DNA from: Heterohyrax brucei
Lineage: Eukaryota > Chordata > Mammalia > Hyracoidea > Procaviidae
Reading direction: 5' to 3'
NCBI GenBank assembly: GCA_028571685.1
Contig: CM053146.1
Span: 116,039,431-116,103,430, forward strand
DNA length: 64,000 bases
The position numbers and the translations under genes are program-made. The number at the start of each line of letters is the position of its first letter. Position 1 is the first letter of the stretch. This document shows positions 22,068 through 34,188 of this stretch, piece after piece. The notes under the pieces are model-generated. The model was not told where the DNA came from, searched no databases, and worked only from the letters and a program-made list of their open reading frames with translations.

Positions 22068-22250
22068 GAGTTGCTGTTAGTTGCCATAGAGTTAATTCTG
22101 GCTCATGGTGACCCCATCTGTGCAGAACTGTCAGCAAGTTGACAGCTGTGACCTTTCAGGAGCAGACAAGGCACCTCTGGGTTGGTCTGAAGTACCAACA
22201 TTCTGGCCTAGTAGTCCAGCACTTAACTATTTGTGTCACCCAGGACTCCT
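22068..22250 (-). mobile_element. AfroSINE-related SINE, divergent variant
   Basis: It shares 'gttgccatagagttaattct' and 'ggctcatggtgaccccatct' with AfroSINE but has a different central part ('gcagacaaggcacctctggg', 'tctgaagtaccaacattctg'). The same variant occurs at 35030 and 51675. Confidence 0.75.
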
Positions 22251-22566
22251 GTGCCATATATACACATATCTTTTACTACAGCCAATTCCAGTTTCTTCCT
22301 GTGTGACCCAGAAAGAAATTCATCAGTAAAACATTTGAGGGTTGCTGTAAGACAAGATAATGCACGCAAGTCCTAGCCCAAAAATAAGAACTCAAAAAAT
22401 GAGCTATTGCTGTTATCTTACTTTCTAATCCTTTTTAAGGTGTATTTTGAAATGATTCATACAGCTAACACAAGACTTTGTTGAAAGTCAAATTCTTGGA
22501 ATTCCAGCTAATTAATGATCGATGGCTCTAATCAGAAAGCTCTAATCAATGGCTCTAATCAGAGAG

Positions 22567-22690
22567 CAACCCCATAGGACATAGTAGAACTGCCCCCATA
22601 GAGTTTCCATGGAGCACCTAATGGATTCAAACTGCTGACCTTTTGATTAGCAGTCATAGCACTTAACTACTATGCCACCAGGGTTTCCTT
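22567..22690 (-). mobile_element. AfroSINE, 3' end missing
   Basis: A reverse copy starting inside the tail ('gcaaccccataggacatagt') and complete at the promoter end ('ctatgccaccagggtttcc'). Just left are two near-identical 'atggctctaatcag' words. Confidence 0.9.
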
Positions 22691-22717
22691 ATTTGTGGTT
22701 AGTCTAGCTAATATCAG

Positions 22718-22921
22718 CAGATCTGTTGACATAGTGGTTGAAGAGTTCAGCTGCTAACCCAGAGATTGGTGGTTTGAAACCACCATGCACTCGTCAGGAA
22801 AGAGATGTGGCAGTTGGCTTCTTTAAAAATGTATATACCCTTGGAAACCTTATGGGACAGTTCTATTCTATTCTACAGGGTCTGTGTGAGTCTAATCAAC
22901 TCAGTGGCAGTTCGGTTTTAT
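22718..22921 (+). mobile_element. AfroSINE, long type
   Basis: It begins 'gttgacatagtggttgaaga', has the long-type insert 'ggcagttggcttctttaaaa', and ends 'caactcagtggcagttcgg'. Confidence 0.88.
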
Positions 22922-23639
22922 GTGATGTTTAATCCTGAAAGAAAACATCAGTTGAAAGATACCACTGTGAGCAACAGAACAGTGGTTTCCTGATGCTATA
23001 GTAAAGCTGGCTTGAGCTCATTCCTTCCTTTCTACAGCAGGACATTCTGATCCTGTGATAATGTTCCACTAAAAGAGTTTATTTATCTTGCAAGACATGA
23101 TTCGTGTAGATGAGTTCATGTCTTATGATGAATGCCGGTGCAGCATAGTTGGGCTTCTTGCTGTAATCTCACTGACTTGCTTTGTATTCCAACTGGCTAG
23201 GGATCAGATTCATTGTTGGCCTTAGGATGGAGGAGGGAGGGAGGGTAAGCAGCTTTTCCAAAGACATTCTGTTTGGACATTTTCTTAAGTTAGATAAGTA
23301 AGTTATTTATTGACAGCTTGAGAAAAATGTATAAAGGAAGAAATCGTCATTCATTAGGAAATTACTGAAGACTATGCACTGAATTTGTACCATTCTATTA
23401 GTCACAGCAAGAAAATCAGCCTATTAAAAAAAAAATCAGGTTCCTTGTTTGTGTAAGGCTGAAATAAAGGAGTGTCAATATTCTTCTGAGTACTCTAATA
23501 AAAAGTTAAAAGGGGCAATCATATTGATTATTATTATTAAAGCTAGAGATGGTCCCAGGCATTGTATTAATTACAGAGGCTAGACAGATTTCCTGAGTGC
23601 TGATGGGTGTAGAAGCAGGGAGAAAATCACCATTTGCTC
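22922..23639. other. Unassigned sequence
   Basis: No gene or named repeat is visible. It includes a small GGGA tract (23232-23246) and an A run (23425-23434). Confidence 0.4.
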
Positions 23640-24150
23640 TGAAAAGCAAACTGTATTTTTCAGATGTCACTTCCCTACGTGAACTCTTCCCGAACTGAAC
23701 TGCCTCTTCTTCCCACCCAAAATTCAGCCTGAATCAGAGGTCCTGCTCTATACTGTTAGAGCTTTGCATATCTTTCTAAGTTTTAGTTATATAATTGAAT
23801 GTCTGTCTCCCTCAGCATAGTATATGTGGTTTTGTTTACTCTTATGATCTCAGAGCTAAGTAACTAAAAAAAAAAACGAGACTCATGACCACGGATGCAA
23901 TTTCATCTCAGAGTGACCCTAAAGGACAGGGTAGAACAGTCCCACAGTCTCCAAGTCTGTAATTTTTACAGAAAACTGCCACATCTTTCTCCCATGGAGT
24001 GGCTGGTGGGTTTGATCTGCTAATCTTTTGGTTCACAGATGAGGGCTTAACCACTGCACCACATGGGCTTCTTAGAGCCTATTAGTATCTGGCAAATAAT
24101 TGAGCTCAATAAACATTTACTGACAGAAAGAATGCTGTAGATCTGGGAGA
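23640..24150 (+). mobile_element. L2 LINE 3' end, split by a SINE
   Basis: The words 'gaactcttcccgaactgaac', 'gtctgtctccctcagcatag' and, after the SINE at 23869-24075, 'gagctcaataaacatttact' follow the 3' end of mammalian L2. Confidence 0.65.
23869..24075 (-). mobile_element. AfroSINE, long type
   Basis: A reverse copy with 'gagtgaccctaaaggacagg', the long-type 'ttttacagaaaactgccaca', and a promoter end 'gcttaaccactgcaccacat'. It lies inside the L2 fragment. Confidence 0.86.
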
Positions 24151-24192
24151 TTACTCAGTGGGTTTTGATAAAAAAAAAAAATCCTCCATGCC

Positions 24193-26330
24193 CATAAGTT
24201 GTTGTTAGGTGCCATTGAGAAGGTTCTCACTCATAGAGAACCTATGTACAACAGAACAAAACATTGACTGCTCAGTTCTGTGCCATTCTGAACAATCTTT
24301 GCTATGTTTCAGGCCATTGTTGCAGCCACAGTGACAATCCATCTCACTGAGGGTCATCCTCTTTTTTGTTGACCATCTACTTTACAAAGCATGATGTCCT
24401 TCTCCAGGGACTAATCCCTCCTGATGACATGCTCAAAGTACGTGAGATGAAGTCTTGCCATTCTTTCTTCTAAGGACCATTTTAGCTGTAATTCTTTCAA
24501 GACAAATTAGTTCAAGTATACTCAATATTCTTCTCCAATACCATAATTCAAAAGGCTCACTTCTTCTGTCTTCCCTATTCATTGTCCAGCTTTCACAGAT
24601 ACGTGAGGCAGCTGAAAATACCACAGCTTGGGTCAGGCATACCTTAGTCTTCAAAGTGACCTCTTTCATTTCCAACATTTTAAAGAGGTCTTTTGTGTCA
24701 GACTTGCCCAATACAAGGCATCTTTTGATTTTATGACTGTTGCTTCCTTGGGCATTGATTGTGGATCCAAGTAAAATGAAATCCTTGACAACTTCATTCT
24801 TTTCTCCCTCTGCCATCATGTTGCTTATTCATCCAGTGTGAGTATTTTTGTTTTCTTTATGTTGAAGTGTAATCTGTACTGAAGGCTGTACTTATTGATC
24901 CTCATTACTAAGCACTTCAAGTCCTCTTTTCAAGGCAGTTTATGTTATCTGCATATCGTAGGTTGTTACTGAGTCTTCTTCTAATCCTGATGTTCTGTTC
25001 TTCTGCATAGAGTTCAGCTTCTCAGATTATTTGCTCAACAAATTGAGTAAGTGTGCTGAAAGATTACAACCTTGATTCACATCTTTTCTGATTTTAAAGC
25101 ATGCAGTATCCCCTTGTTTTGTTTGAAAGACTGCCTCTTGGTCTAGGTGCAGCTGTTCCATAAGCATAAGGGCTTTGGAATTCCCATTCTTCACCATGTT
25201 ATCCACAATTTGTTATGATCCATACAGTCAAATGCCTTTGCATAGTCAATAAAACACAGGCAAACATCTTTCTGATATTCTCTGCTTTCAGCCAAGAGAC
25301 ATCTGACATCAGCAGTGGTATCTTTCATTCCACTTTCTCTTCAGAATCCAGCTTGAAATTTATGGCAGTTCCCTGTTGATACAACGCTGCATCTGGTTTT
25401 GAATGATATTGCTCGATAATTTCTGCATTCTTTTGGATCACCATCCTTTGGAATGGGCAGAAATATCGGTCTCTTTCAGTAGCTGACTAGTTAGCTATCT
25501 TCCAAGTTTTTTCCTACAGTTGTGAGAACTTCCAACATTGTGTCTGAGTTAGTCATCTAGTGCTGCTTTAACAGAAACACCACAAGTGGATGGCTTTAAA
25601 AACAGAAATTTTATCTAGTCACAGTCTAGTAGGCTTAAAGTCCAAATTTAGGGTGTCAGCTCCAGGGGAAGGCTTTTTCTGCAGGCTGTCAAGGAAGATC
25701 CTTGTTGTGACTTTTCCCCTGGACTGGAAGCTTCTGAGGTACAGGAACTCTGTCCTTTCTAAAGAACAGTCTCTACTCCTGAGGCTGCTTCCTGGTTGCC
25801 TCCCTTTCCTTTATGGCCCAAGAAGCCGCCCCAAGGCATGGTATGATCCCGTACATTGAGTCATGCCCTGCAAACGCAAATGCTGCTCATACTCCCTCAT
25901 CAACATTAAAGAGGAAGGGTCTACAACAAAGGTAACATCACGCAATACTGGGAATCATGGCCCGGCCAAACCGCTACACACATTTTGGTGGGTGGAGGGG
26001 GGAGCACAATTTCATCCATGACAGCATCCATTCGTTGAAACGTTTCAACTCATGTTCTATTAATTCCTAGAGCAGTGTTTTTCCTCAGTGTCTTCAGTGC
26101 AGCTTGAACTTCTTGCTTCATTATCACTGATTCTTAATCATTTGCCACCTTCTGAAATGGCTGAATGTTGACCAATTCTTTTTTGTGCAGTGACTCTGTG
26201 TATTCTTTCCATCTTCTTTTATTGTTTCCTGCATTATTCAGTATTTTGCCCCCCAAATCTTTAAACACTGAAACTTGAAGTTTGAACTGTTTCTTCAAAT
26301 TTTTCAGTTTGAGAAATGCAAGTGAGTTCT
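24193..26330 (-). mobile_element. RTE: RTE LINE, 3' two-thirds, minus strand
   Basis: The left end begins with the reversed RTE tail ('gttgttgttaggtgccattg') and the body continues through RT into the segment before it. A minus-strand frame at 24433-24819 gives VVKDFILLGSTINAQGSN, the block just after the YADD region, and SRICESWTMNREDRRSEPFE. A MaLR-like LTR interrupts at 25541-26023. The 5' endonuclease half is absent. Confidence 0.9.
25541..26023 (-). mobile_element. MaLR-like LTR inside RTE
   Basis: It runs from 'tgtctgagttagtcatctag' to 'ttcatccatgaca', complete in minus orientation. RTE sequence resumes directly on both sides. I could not find a clear 5-base target duplication (left cattg, right gcatc). 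Confidence 0.9.
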
Positions 26331-26645
26331 TTCCACAGATAACAACTAGTATTTATTTTTTAGTTTGGGAAGGCAAGGATGAATCTGAGAGAGGAATTTA
26401 AGTTCCCAGTTATCATCATATCTATTAGTTTCTGTTTTCAGTTCTCTTATTAAAGGTGTTCAAAGAATGTTCAAAGGGTACCTAGGAAAGCTACCCTTAA
26501 TCTTGAGAAATGTGTTAGATTTGTTCAGCTACTTAATTAGACTAGGACTTTCGGTAGACAACAAGACCCACTTCTGGTCAAAAGTGACAAAATTTTTCTT
26601 TAAGCTATTATCAAGAGCAGACTAATTTATTATGAACCTTTATGA
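26331..26645. other. Unassigned sequence
   Basis: AT-rich sequence between two RTE pieces of opposite orientation, without recognisable content. Confidence 0.35.
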
Positions 26646-27000
26646 TTGTCTCACAATGAATATAGCATGGACTGCTAGAAGAGCAAGCAAATCTGTTTTG
26701 GAAAAGTACAGCCAGAACACTCCTCAGAAGTGAGGATGGTGAGTCTTCATTCATCTCACATACTCTGGACATGTTATCAGGAGGAACCAGTCTCTTGAGA
26801 AGGACCTCATGCTTTGTAAAGTAGAGGGTCAGCCCCAAACAGGACACCCCTCAGTGTGATGGACTAACACCGTGGCTTCAGCAACAGGTTCAAACATAGC
26901 AAAGATTGTGAGGATGGTACATACCGGGCAGTGCTTTGTTTCGTGTGTACAAAGGGTCACTGTGAGTTGGAACCAGCTGAATGCCACTTAACAACCACAA
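26646..27000 (+). mobile_element. RTE: RTE LINE 3' end
   Basis: The words 'atagcatggactgctagaag', 'catactctggacatgttatc' and the terminal 'gagttggaaccagctgaatg' with 'ccacttaacaacc' define the last 350 bases or so of RTE. Confidence 0.9.
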
Positions 27001-27036
27001 TTATTTGTTGTTTATGATTAAAACGAGTTATCTAAC

Positions 27037-27561
27037 TGTCATGGATTGAATTGTGTTCTCCCCCCTCTGCCCCCCCCAAAATGTGTTTAAAGCTGTGCGT
27101 GGTAATTTGGCTGTGCAGTGATTCCTGGCATCGTGTGATGTTCCTTTATGTTGTAAACCCTGCCTCTTTAACGTTAGTGAGGGAGTGTGGGCAGCAGTTG
27201 CATTGGTGGGGCAGGACTCAATGTGTGGGATTGTACTGTGCCTTGGGGCAGCCTCGTGGGACATAAAGGAAAGGGAGGCAAGCAGAGAGTTGGGGACCTC
27301 ACACCACCAAGAAAACAGTGCTGGGAGCAGAGGGCCTTCTTTGGAAAGGACCAGAGTCCCTGCACCTCAGAAGCTTCCAGTCCAGGGCAAGATTAATGAT
27401 AAGGCCTTTCTCCAGACCCAGAAGAAAAAGCCAACTTTATCCTGGAACTGACACCCTGAATTTGGACTTTTGCCTACTGGACTGAAACAAAGCAAATTTT
27501 CTGTTTTTAAGTCACCCAATGGTGGTATTTCTGTTAACACAGCACCACGTGAGTATGACAC
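27037..27561 (+). mobile_element. MaLR-like solo LTR, complete
   Basis: TGTCATGGATTGAATTGTG at 27037 to 'gtatgaca' at 27560. The bases CTAAC occur just before (27032-27036) and, offset by one base, just after (27562-27566), a plausible 5-base target duplication. It contains a CCCCCC/GCCCCCCCC stretch near the start and 'taaagaacaa'-like A-rich words near the end. No coding capacity. Confidence 0.93.
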
Positions 27562-27767
27562 CTAACCCTGTTCTAAAGGTAGCAAATATCAACCACATCT
27601 AATTACGTAAGTAGCACTGAACATATTAAGGTAATGCTAATGCTTCTCCAGTACTTGTTAAGTACAACAAGGCAGAGGAGGGAACTCTACATGTATTTTC
27701 CCGTTTAATTTTTACAACAGTCCTCTGAGGTTCCATGATCATTTTTCTGAGCGTAAGAGAAGTTGGC
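27562..27767. other. Unassigned, possible MIR/L2-type remnant
   Basis: The words 'cgtttaatttttacaacagt' and 'cctctgaggttccatgatca' resemble the conserved core of MIR-like repeats, but the match is too short to assign. Confidence 0.35.
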
Positions 27768-27998
27768 AGAAACCCTGGTAATGTAGTGGTTAAGTGTTAT
27801 GGCTCCCCAAAATTGGCAGTTCAAAACCACCAGGCGCTCTTTGGAAACTCTGTGGAGCGGTTCTACTTTGCAATTCACAAAAGCGAAGGAGCCTAAACTG
27901 GACTTTGAGTTTGACTGCAGGGCCTTTTTTCTCAATCCTGCTAGATATTGTTTCTCTGTAGCTGGATCCGACTCGACGGCACTTGGCTTGGCTGGTAG
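27768..27998 (+). mobile_element. AfroSINE, interrupted, with distinct tail
   Basis: The promoter half is at 27768-27886 ('accctggtaatgtagtggtt'). About 70 unrelated bases follow, then a tail at 27958-27998 reading 'tggatccgactcgacggcac' and 'ttggcttggctgg'. That tail subtype recurs at 12628, 13140 and 61957. The halves may be one interrupted copy or two pieces. Confidence 0.75.
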
Positions 27999-28115
27999 TA
28001 ATTGTGTTTTAATATGTCTGTCTCCCTCGTTATACTGTGGAACTATGTTTTACTCATCCTTGTGTCTCAAGCAGAGAGCAGAGGACCAGAAACATAATAG
28101 GTGCTCAATACACAC
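27999..28115 (+). mobile_element. L2 LINE 3' fragment
   Basis: The words 'gtctgtctccctcgttatac' and 'aacataataggtgctcaata' fit the L2 3' end and parallel the piece at 23790-24110. Confidence 0.55.
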
Positions 28116-28222
28116 ATAGGGGAAAAAAGAGAAAATGCTTTATCAATCACCAAAACATCATGTTTAGTATGATTTTAATGTTGCTATTTTTATGCTATTT
28201 AATAGTATTAACTGTTCACCAC

Positions 28223-28381
28223 ACAGAAACCCTGATGGCATAGTTGTTAAGTGCTGCAGCTGATAACCAAAAGATCAGCAGTTTGAATCCACTAGGTGCT
28301 CCTTGGAAACTCTATAGAACAGTTCTATTCTGTCCTGTAGGGTCGCTATGGGTCAGAATTGACTCAATAGCAGTGGGTTTT
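28223..28381 (+). mobile_element. AfroSINE, complete
   Basis: A clean short-type copy, 'gaaaccctgatggcatagtt' to 'gactcaatagcagtgggttt'. It directly abuts the next RTE fragment. Confidence 0.94.
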
Positions 28382-29455
28382 ATTCACCATACCTATTAAA
28401 TCCTCATGCTGAGCAAATAATCCAAGATCTGGACTATATGAAGAGAACGGGGTGTGAAGATTTGAAGAAGACTCCTTAATAACATAAGTTTGCAGATGAC
28501 ACACCTTACTTACTGAAAGTGAAGAGGAGTTGAAGCACACATTGATGAAGATCAAAGACTGTAGCCATCTGTATAGATTATACCTCAACATAAAAAAAAA
28601 GAAATCCTTATAACTGAACTAACAAGCAACATCATAATAAACAGAGAAAAGATTGAAATTGCCAAGGATTTCATTTTACTTGGATCCACAGTCAACACCC
28701 TGGAAGCAGAGTTAAGAAATCAAAAGGTGCATTGCTTTGGGCAAAAAAATAAATAAAACTAAAAACAAAAACACATTAAATCCATTGCCATCAAGTTGAT
28801 TCCAACTCACAGTGAGCTACAGGGCAGAGTAGAACTATCCCAAAGAATTTCCAAGGAGCACCTGGTAGATTCAAACTGCTGATCTCTGGGTTAGCAGCCA
28901 TAGCTCTTAACCACTATGCCTTCAGGGTTTCTGCTTTGTGCAAAATATGATGCAAAAGCCCTCTTTAAAGTGCTGAAAAATCAAAGATGCTACCTTGAAC
29001 ACTAAGGTGTTCCTGACCCAAGCCATAGTGTTTTCAACTGTTAAAGGCGGGCAATGAGTAAAGAAGATGGAAGAAGAATCGGCATCTTTGAGTGGTGGTA
29101 TTGGAGAAGAACATTGAATGTACTATGGACGGCCCAAAGAATGAACAAATCTGTTGTGGAAGAAGTATGGCCAGAATGCTCCTTAAAAGCAAGGATGGTG
29201 AAACTACATCTCACATACTTTGGACGTGTTGTCAGGAGGGATTAGTCCCTAGAGAAGGACATCATGCTTAGTAGAGCATCAGGGAAAGAGAGGAAGACCT
29301 TCAACAAGATGAACTGACACAGTGACGGTAGCAATAGACTTAAGCATGACAGAGATGGCAAGAGTAGTGCAGGACCAAGCAGTGCTTGGTCCTGTGGTGA
29401 ATCGGGTCACTAGGAGTTGGCATCAACTCAAAGGCACCTGACAGCAGCAATAACA
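28382..29455 (+). mobile_element. RTE: RTE LINE, 3' third, with SINE insertion
   Basis: It starts at 'caccatacctattaaatcct' (the block before the catalytic motif), includes 'tttgcagatgacacacc' (FADD-like, about 28489-28500) and ends 'ggcatcaactcaaaggcacc'. An AfroSINE interrupts at 28758-28932. A 63-codon frame at 29054-29245 (FEWWYWRRTLNVLW) is the conserved C-terminal segment. Confidence 0.9.
28758..28932 (-). mobile_element. AfroSINE inside RTE
   Basis: A complete reverse copy from 'aactaaaaacaaaaacacat' to 'atgccttcagggtttct'. The RTE words 'ttgctttgggcaaa' on the left and 'tttgtgcaaaatatg' on the right suggest a short duplicated target. Confidence 0.9.
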
Positions 29456-29859
29456 TATAGTAGTATAAGTAAAATATATAAACAAAACAACATTTAAGTA
29501 ATACAACAAATATTTACATATAAAAATATTTTACTATTTTTATTAGCAACCCCTCTTGTATGCTGAAGTACAAGAAACTGCCACTTTATGGACAAAAAGG
29601 GATCAAATAATAGCAAAGTGCATCCCAATAAGAAAATCTATCAACTCTTAGTTATTTTTAATTAAGCAAAATACTCCATTGCCAGATTTCCCACCCAAGT
29701 AGAAAAATATCACTATAAACCGCAGAGAAAATTTTTATGAAAAATGAATGATGTCATATCTACAAGAATATTTTTCCAGGTTCAATAATCTAACTTTATA
29801 TACAAATTATTTTTCATGTCATTAGGGACCATTGGATCCTCATGAAAATTCACCCTCCA
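29456..29859. other. Unassigned AT-rich sequence
   Basis: No gene or named repeat is visible. Confidence 0.35.
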
Positions 29860-30082
29860 CATATTTATTTGACTAGGTCTGTGTTTTGCCTTTTCCAAGC
29901 TCCCAAGTTACATGCTTCCTTTCAAAATCCTTCTCTATGAAGTCCTCCCTTTTCAATATTCACTATGCTTTTATTCCAAGCCCTCACCCACTCCCTAGTG
30001 TTTCTAAAGCACTTTTGTAATTATTATATCACACATGTAATCATCACTTTTTGTTGAATATTGGTCCCTCCTGTATGCAATT
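29860..30082 (+). mobile_element. Possible L2 LINE fragment
   Basis: The words 'ccttctctatgaagtcctcc' followed by 'actatgcttttattcc' resemble the L2 3' UTR, but divergence is high. Confidence 0.4.
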
Positions 30083-30241
30083 ATGGAGCCCTGGTGGCAT
30101 AGTGGTTAAGAGCTCAGGCTGCTAAGCAAAAGATTGACAGTTCAAATACAGCAGCCACTCCCAGGAGTGGGGCAGTTCTGCCATGTCCTATCACATTGCT
30201 ATGAGTCAGAACTAACTGGATAGTAATAGCTTTTTTTTTTT
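30083..30241 (+). mobile_element. AfroSINE
   Basis: A plus copy, 'tggagccctggtggcatagt' to 'ctaactggatagtaatag', then a T run. The central 'ttggaaactctatgg' segment is lost. Confidence 0.92.
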
Positions 30242-30419
30242 GTGGTGTGCAATAATGTAAGACATTGGAAATGGAGGGAAAATACTTAACTTCTTCAGTT
30301 ATTACACTATGCGACAGAATGGTTGACCACTGACAGTTCTTCGTAACATTTTTGTTTTCTGCATAAAAGGAACCTCAGAATTAGAATTTGAGAGAATAAA
30401 GGTCTAGTAAACAATTAAT

Positions 30420-30965
30420 CTGACCCAAAGAGAGGTCTGGCTCTTATCCTTGTCTTCTGGGAGATGATCTCTAGGGAGAATGTCTTTGTTTATCTGGGGA
30501 CTTGGGGCCGCACAAGACAGTTTAACAACAAGTTGTGATGAGTGCTTTCAGCCCTGCAGCATCAGCTCTGCATCTGAGGAGATGGGTGCTGAAGGTACCA
30601 GCCTGGCCTCTGGAGGGTCTGGAGACTAAAAGTCAGCCACGTGAGCAGTCAGCTGTGTCTAATGATTAAGCCCAGTAAGAGCTCTGGATACCCAGGCTCC
30701 CGTGAACTGCCCTGTTTGGCAATAGTCTGCGCACATTGTCTCATTTAGTAGCCACGTGAGTAGCACTGCCTGTGACTCCAGGAGAGGACAGGTGTAAGCA
30801 CCTGGCCTCTGCCCCACATATCCCTTTCTTTTGTTGGTTTTAATCTGTATCCTTTCTCTGTTATCATGAGTTCACTAGTTTTCAGTGAATTGTCAGTCCT
30901 TCTAACAAATCAAGTTTTGCCTAAAGGTGGCCTTTGAGGGCACCTGAACTAACAATTGGCCTCAG
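30420..30965 (+). mobile_element. Probable old LTR of ERVL-like type
   Basis: An organised, moderately GC-rich block with 'ctctgcatctgaggagatgg', 'taagcccagtaagagctctg', 'ctgcctgtgactccaggaga', then 'tttaatctgtatcctttctc' and 'agtgaattgtcagtccttct'. The last two words are typical of the R/U5 side of an old mammalian LTR family whose name I cannot give. No coding capacity. Confidence 0.5.
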
Positions 30966-31894
30966 AAGAGAAGGTGGTCTGTTATGCACTGTTTACTAAC
31001 TCTGAAGTAACACTGGAGGCACTTTAAAGCACATATGAAATCTGATTTGTTTTTGTATGATTTCTGAGAGATGATAACCTTTCCCTTTTGAAATCTTTAT
31101 GTGCTAAACTTCACAAAATGAATTATTTTTTTGGTTTTAGCTATCTAGTACCAAATTAAGCTACTGCTTGAAACTCTGTCATCAAGGGGTTGTCTTCCTG
31201 AAAGCAAGACTACCTGCTGTTACTGGAATTCCAATAACGTCTACTTTACCTACTGGTTAAGTTCTGCTTGCGCGTCTGTCTAATCTGTGTACCTCTTGTC
31301 TTACTTTAGCCTTCAGCTTAAAAGCTCTACCTGGTTCTAGCTGGGTTAGTCCGACTTTGAGTGCAGCTGTATTATCTGGCTTATTAAATTCTGAAATACT
31401 TTATCTAAATCAGTAACACTTATATTGCATGTTTTGAGCATTTAAGTAAGAACGAGTATTGCAAATATGTTAAGTTAGATGTGAATTCCTTAGGATACAA
31501 TAATTGCCACTGTTAACTGAGAAAATCACAATGGAAATTGTAAAGTGCTATATAAGCATATTTTTACTGAACCTAAAAATTTACTGAACCTGAGAGTAGG
31601 TACAAATGGGGTCATATTTAGAATTTAAGTCAGGATTCATTGGGGTATCCCCATTGCCCAAACAGTGCTCACTGTTTGGCCAATAAACACATCACAAACG
31701 AGAAGAGGTCTCCAATAACGTATTTGGAGTCTGCAGGAGGTGAATTACATATATTGGTATACAAGTCTACTCCTCTTGGTCATCACAAGGTCTCCGTAAG
31801 GTGTGCGGCCAGACAACTGTGTTACCTGTCTTGGTAAACCTGGGAAGAGATTTTGGATTAAACGAGGAGAGAAGTCTGGAGAATTCTCTTCCTT
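30966..31894. other. Unassigned sequence with a perfect short palindrome
   Basis: No gene is visible. A block at 31140-31400 has 'agcttaaaagctctacctgg', which could be old LTR-derived. A 10-base inverted repeat with a 2-base loop lies at 31658-31679. Confidence 0.4.
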
Positions 31895-33054
31895 TATGAT
31901 ATGGAAAAGCTCCGTATCAGCAGCCAGAACAATAACAGGTGCCGACAGTGGTATAGATCATCAATTGTTCATGTACAAATTCAGAATGAAACTGAAGAAA
32001 ATTAGAACAAGCCCACAAAAGCCAAAGTATGACCTTGAGTATAGCCCTCCCGAGTTTACAGACCATCTGTAGAACAGATTTGATGTGTTAACCACTAATG
32101 ACCAAAGACCAGATGAATTGTCAAGTGGTATGAAAGACATCATCCATGAAGAAAGCAGGAGGTCATTAAAAAGACAGGAAAGAAAGAAAAGACCAAATTG
32201 GATGTCAGAAAAGACTCTGAAACTTGCTCTTGAACACTGAACAGCTAAAGCAAAAGGAAGGAATGGGAAAGTAAAAGACCTAAACAGAAGATTTCAAAGG
32301 GCAGCTCAAGAAGACAAAATAAAGTATCAAAATGACATACGCACAGTTGGAAATGGAAAACTGGAAGGGAAGAACACATTCTGCATTTCTCAAGTCAAAA
32401 GAGCTACAGAAAAAATTCAGGTCATGAGTTGCAATAGTGAAGGATTCTACAGGGAAAAACTGCTCAGGAAGTATCAAAAGAAAATGGAAGGAATACAGAG
32501 AGTCATTATACCGGAAAGATGTTCAAATGTTTAGCCGTTTGAAAAGGTCACATATGATCAGGAACCGATGATTCTGAAGGAAGAAGTCGAAGTTGCACCA
32601 AAGGCACTGGCCAAAAAACAAGGCTCTAGGAATTGATGGAATGTCAATTAAGATATTTCAACAAACAGATACAGTACTGGAAGTATTCACTTGTCTATGC
32701 CAAGAAATTTAGAGGACAGCTACTTGGCCAACTGACTGGAAGAGATCCATATTTATGCCCATTCCAAAGAAAGGTGATCCAATTGAAAGTGGAAATTGCT
32801 GAACAATATCATCAATATCACATGGAAGTAAAGTTTTGCTCAAGGTCATTCAAAAGTGAATACAACCGCATATTGACAAGGAACTGCCAGAAATTCAAGC
32901 TGGATTCAGAAGAGGACATAGAACCAAGGATATCATTGCTGATGTCAGGTGGATCTTGGCTGAAAGCAGAGAATACCGAAAAGATGTTTACCTGTGTTTC
33001 ATTGATTATGCAAAAACATTTGACTGTGTGGATTATAACAAATTATAGCTAATA

Positions 33055-33609
33055 TTGTGTAAAATTGGAATTCCAGAACACTTAATTGTGCTCTTGAGAA
33101 ATCTGTATATGGATCAAGAGGCAGTCATGCAAACAGAACAAGGGGGCACTGCATGGCTTAAAGTCGGGAGAGGTGTGTGTCAGGGTTGTATCCTTTCATC
33201 ATACCTTTTCAATATATATGCCAAGCAAATAATCTGAGAAGCTGGATTATACCAAGAATGAAGCTTCAGGATTTTAGAACGACTCATTAACAACCTGCAT
33301 TACACAGACAACACCACCTTACTTGCTGAAAGTGAAGATTTGAAACACTTACTGATGAAGATCATGGACCACAGCCTTTAGTATGGATTGTACCTCAACA
33401 TCAAGAAACCCAAAGTCCCCACAACTGGACCAGTAAGCAACATCATCATGAATGGAGAAAGGATTGAGGTTGTCAAGGATTTCATTTTACTTGGGTCTAC
33501 AGTCAACACCCATGGAAGCAACAGTCAAGAAATCAAAAGATGCATTGCATTGGGCAAATCTGTTGCAAAGGATCTTTTTAAAGTACTGAAAAGTAAAATG
33601 CCACCCTGA
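33055..33609 (+). pseudogene. RTE reverse-transcriptase remnant, catalytic motif lost
   Basis: The 33055-33237 frame has IGIPEHLIVLLRNLYMDQEA and the QGC block of RTE RT, then a stop. The catalytic YADD position reads TAC ACA GAC AAC (about 33301-33312), that is YTDN, so the second aspartate is gone. 33388-33609 carries VVKDFILLGSTVNTHGSNSQ. Confidence 0.85.
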
Positions 33610-33665
33610 AAATTAAAGTGCCCCTTACCAAAAGCCATGATATTTTCAATAGCATCATATGCATG

Positions 33666-34188
33666 TGTTTTGGTCATCTAGTGCTGCTCTAACAGAACTA
33701 CCACAAAGTGGATGGCTTTAACAAAGAAAGGTTTATTCTGACACAGTCCGGTAGGCTACAAGTCCAAATTCAGGATGTCCACTCCAGGTGAAGGCTTTCC
33801 CCTTGTCAGCTCTGGAGTAAAGTCCAGTACTGCACCAGTCGTTGTTCAGGGAGAATCTTGGCACAGGAACCTCAGGTCTGAAGGACAAGATCTTCTCCAA
33901 GTGCTGCTTTCTTGATAGTATGAAGTTCCCAATTCTCTGCTTGCTTTCTTTTCCTTTTATCTCTTGTAGGATGAAAGGATTAAGGGTGGGGCAAGCCATA
34001 CTCCGTGGAAACTCCCTTTACAGTGGAGCAGGGAGGTGATCCTATGAAGGGATTTACAGTCTCACCCTAATCCTTTAATGTACAGAATCGGAAAATCCAA
34101 AATGGAGGACAGTCACAGAATATTGAGAATCATGGCCCAGCCACAAGGCTACACATATTTTGGGGGGGACACAATTCAATCCATGACA
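33666..34188 (-). mobile_element. MaLR-like solo LTR inside RTE, with perfect target duplication
   Basis: It starts TGTTTTGGTCATCTAG and ends TCCATGACA. GCATG lies immediately on both sides (33661-33665 and 34189-34193). Removing the LTR and one GCATG restores the RTE word 'atgcatgcgaaagctg'. A five-base duplication is the norm for ERVL/MaLR elements. Confidence 0.96.
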
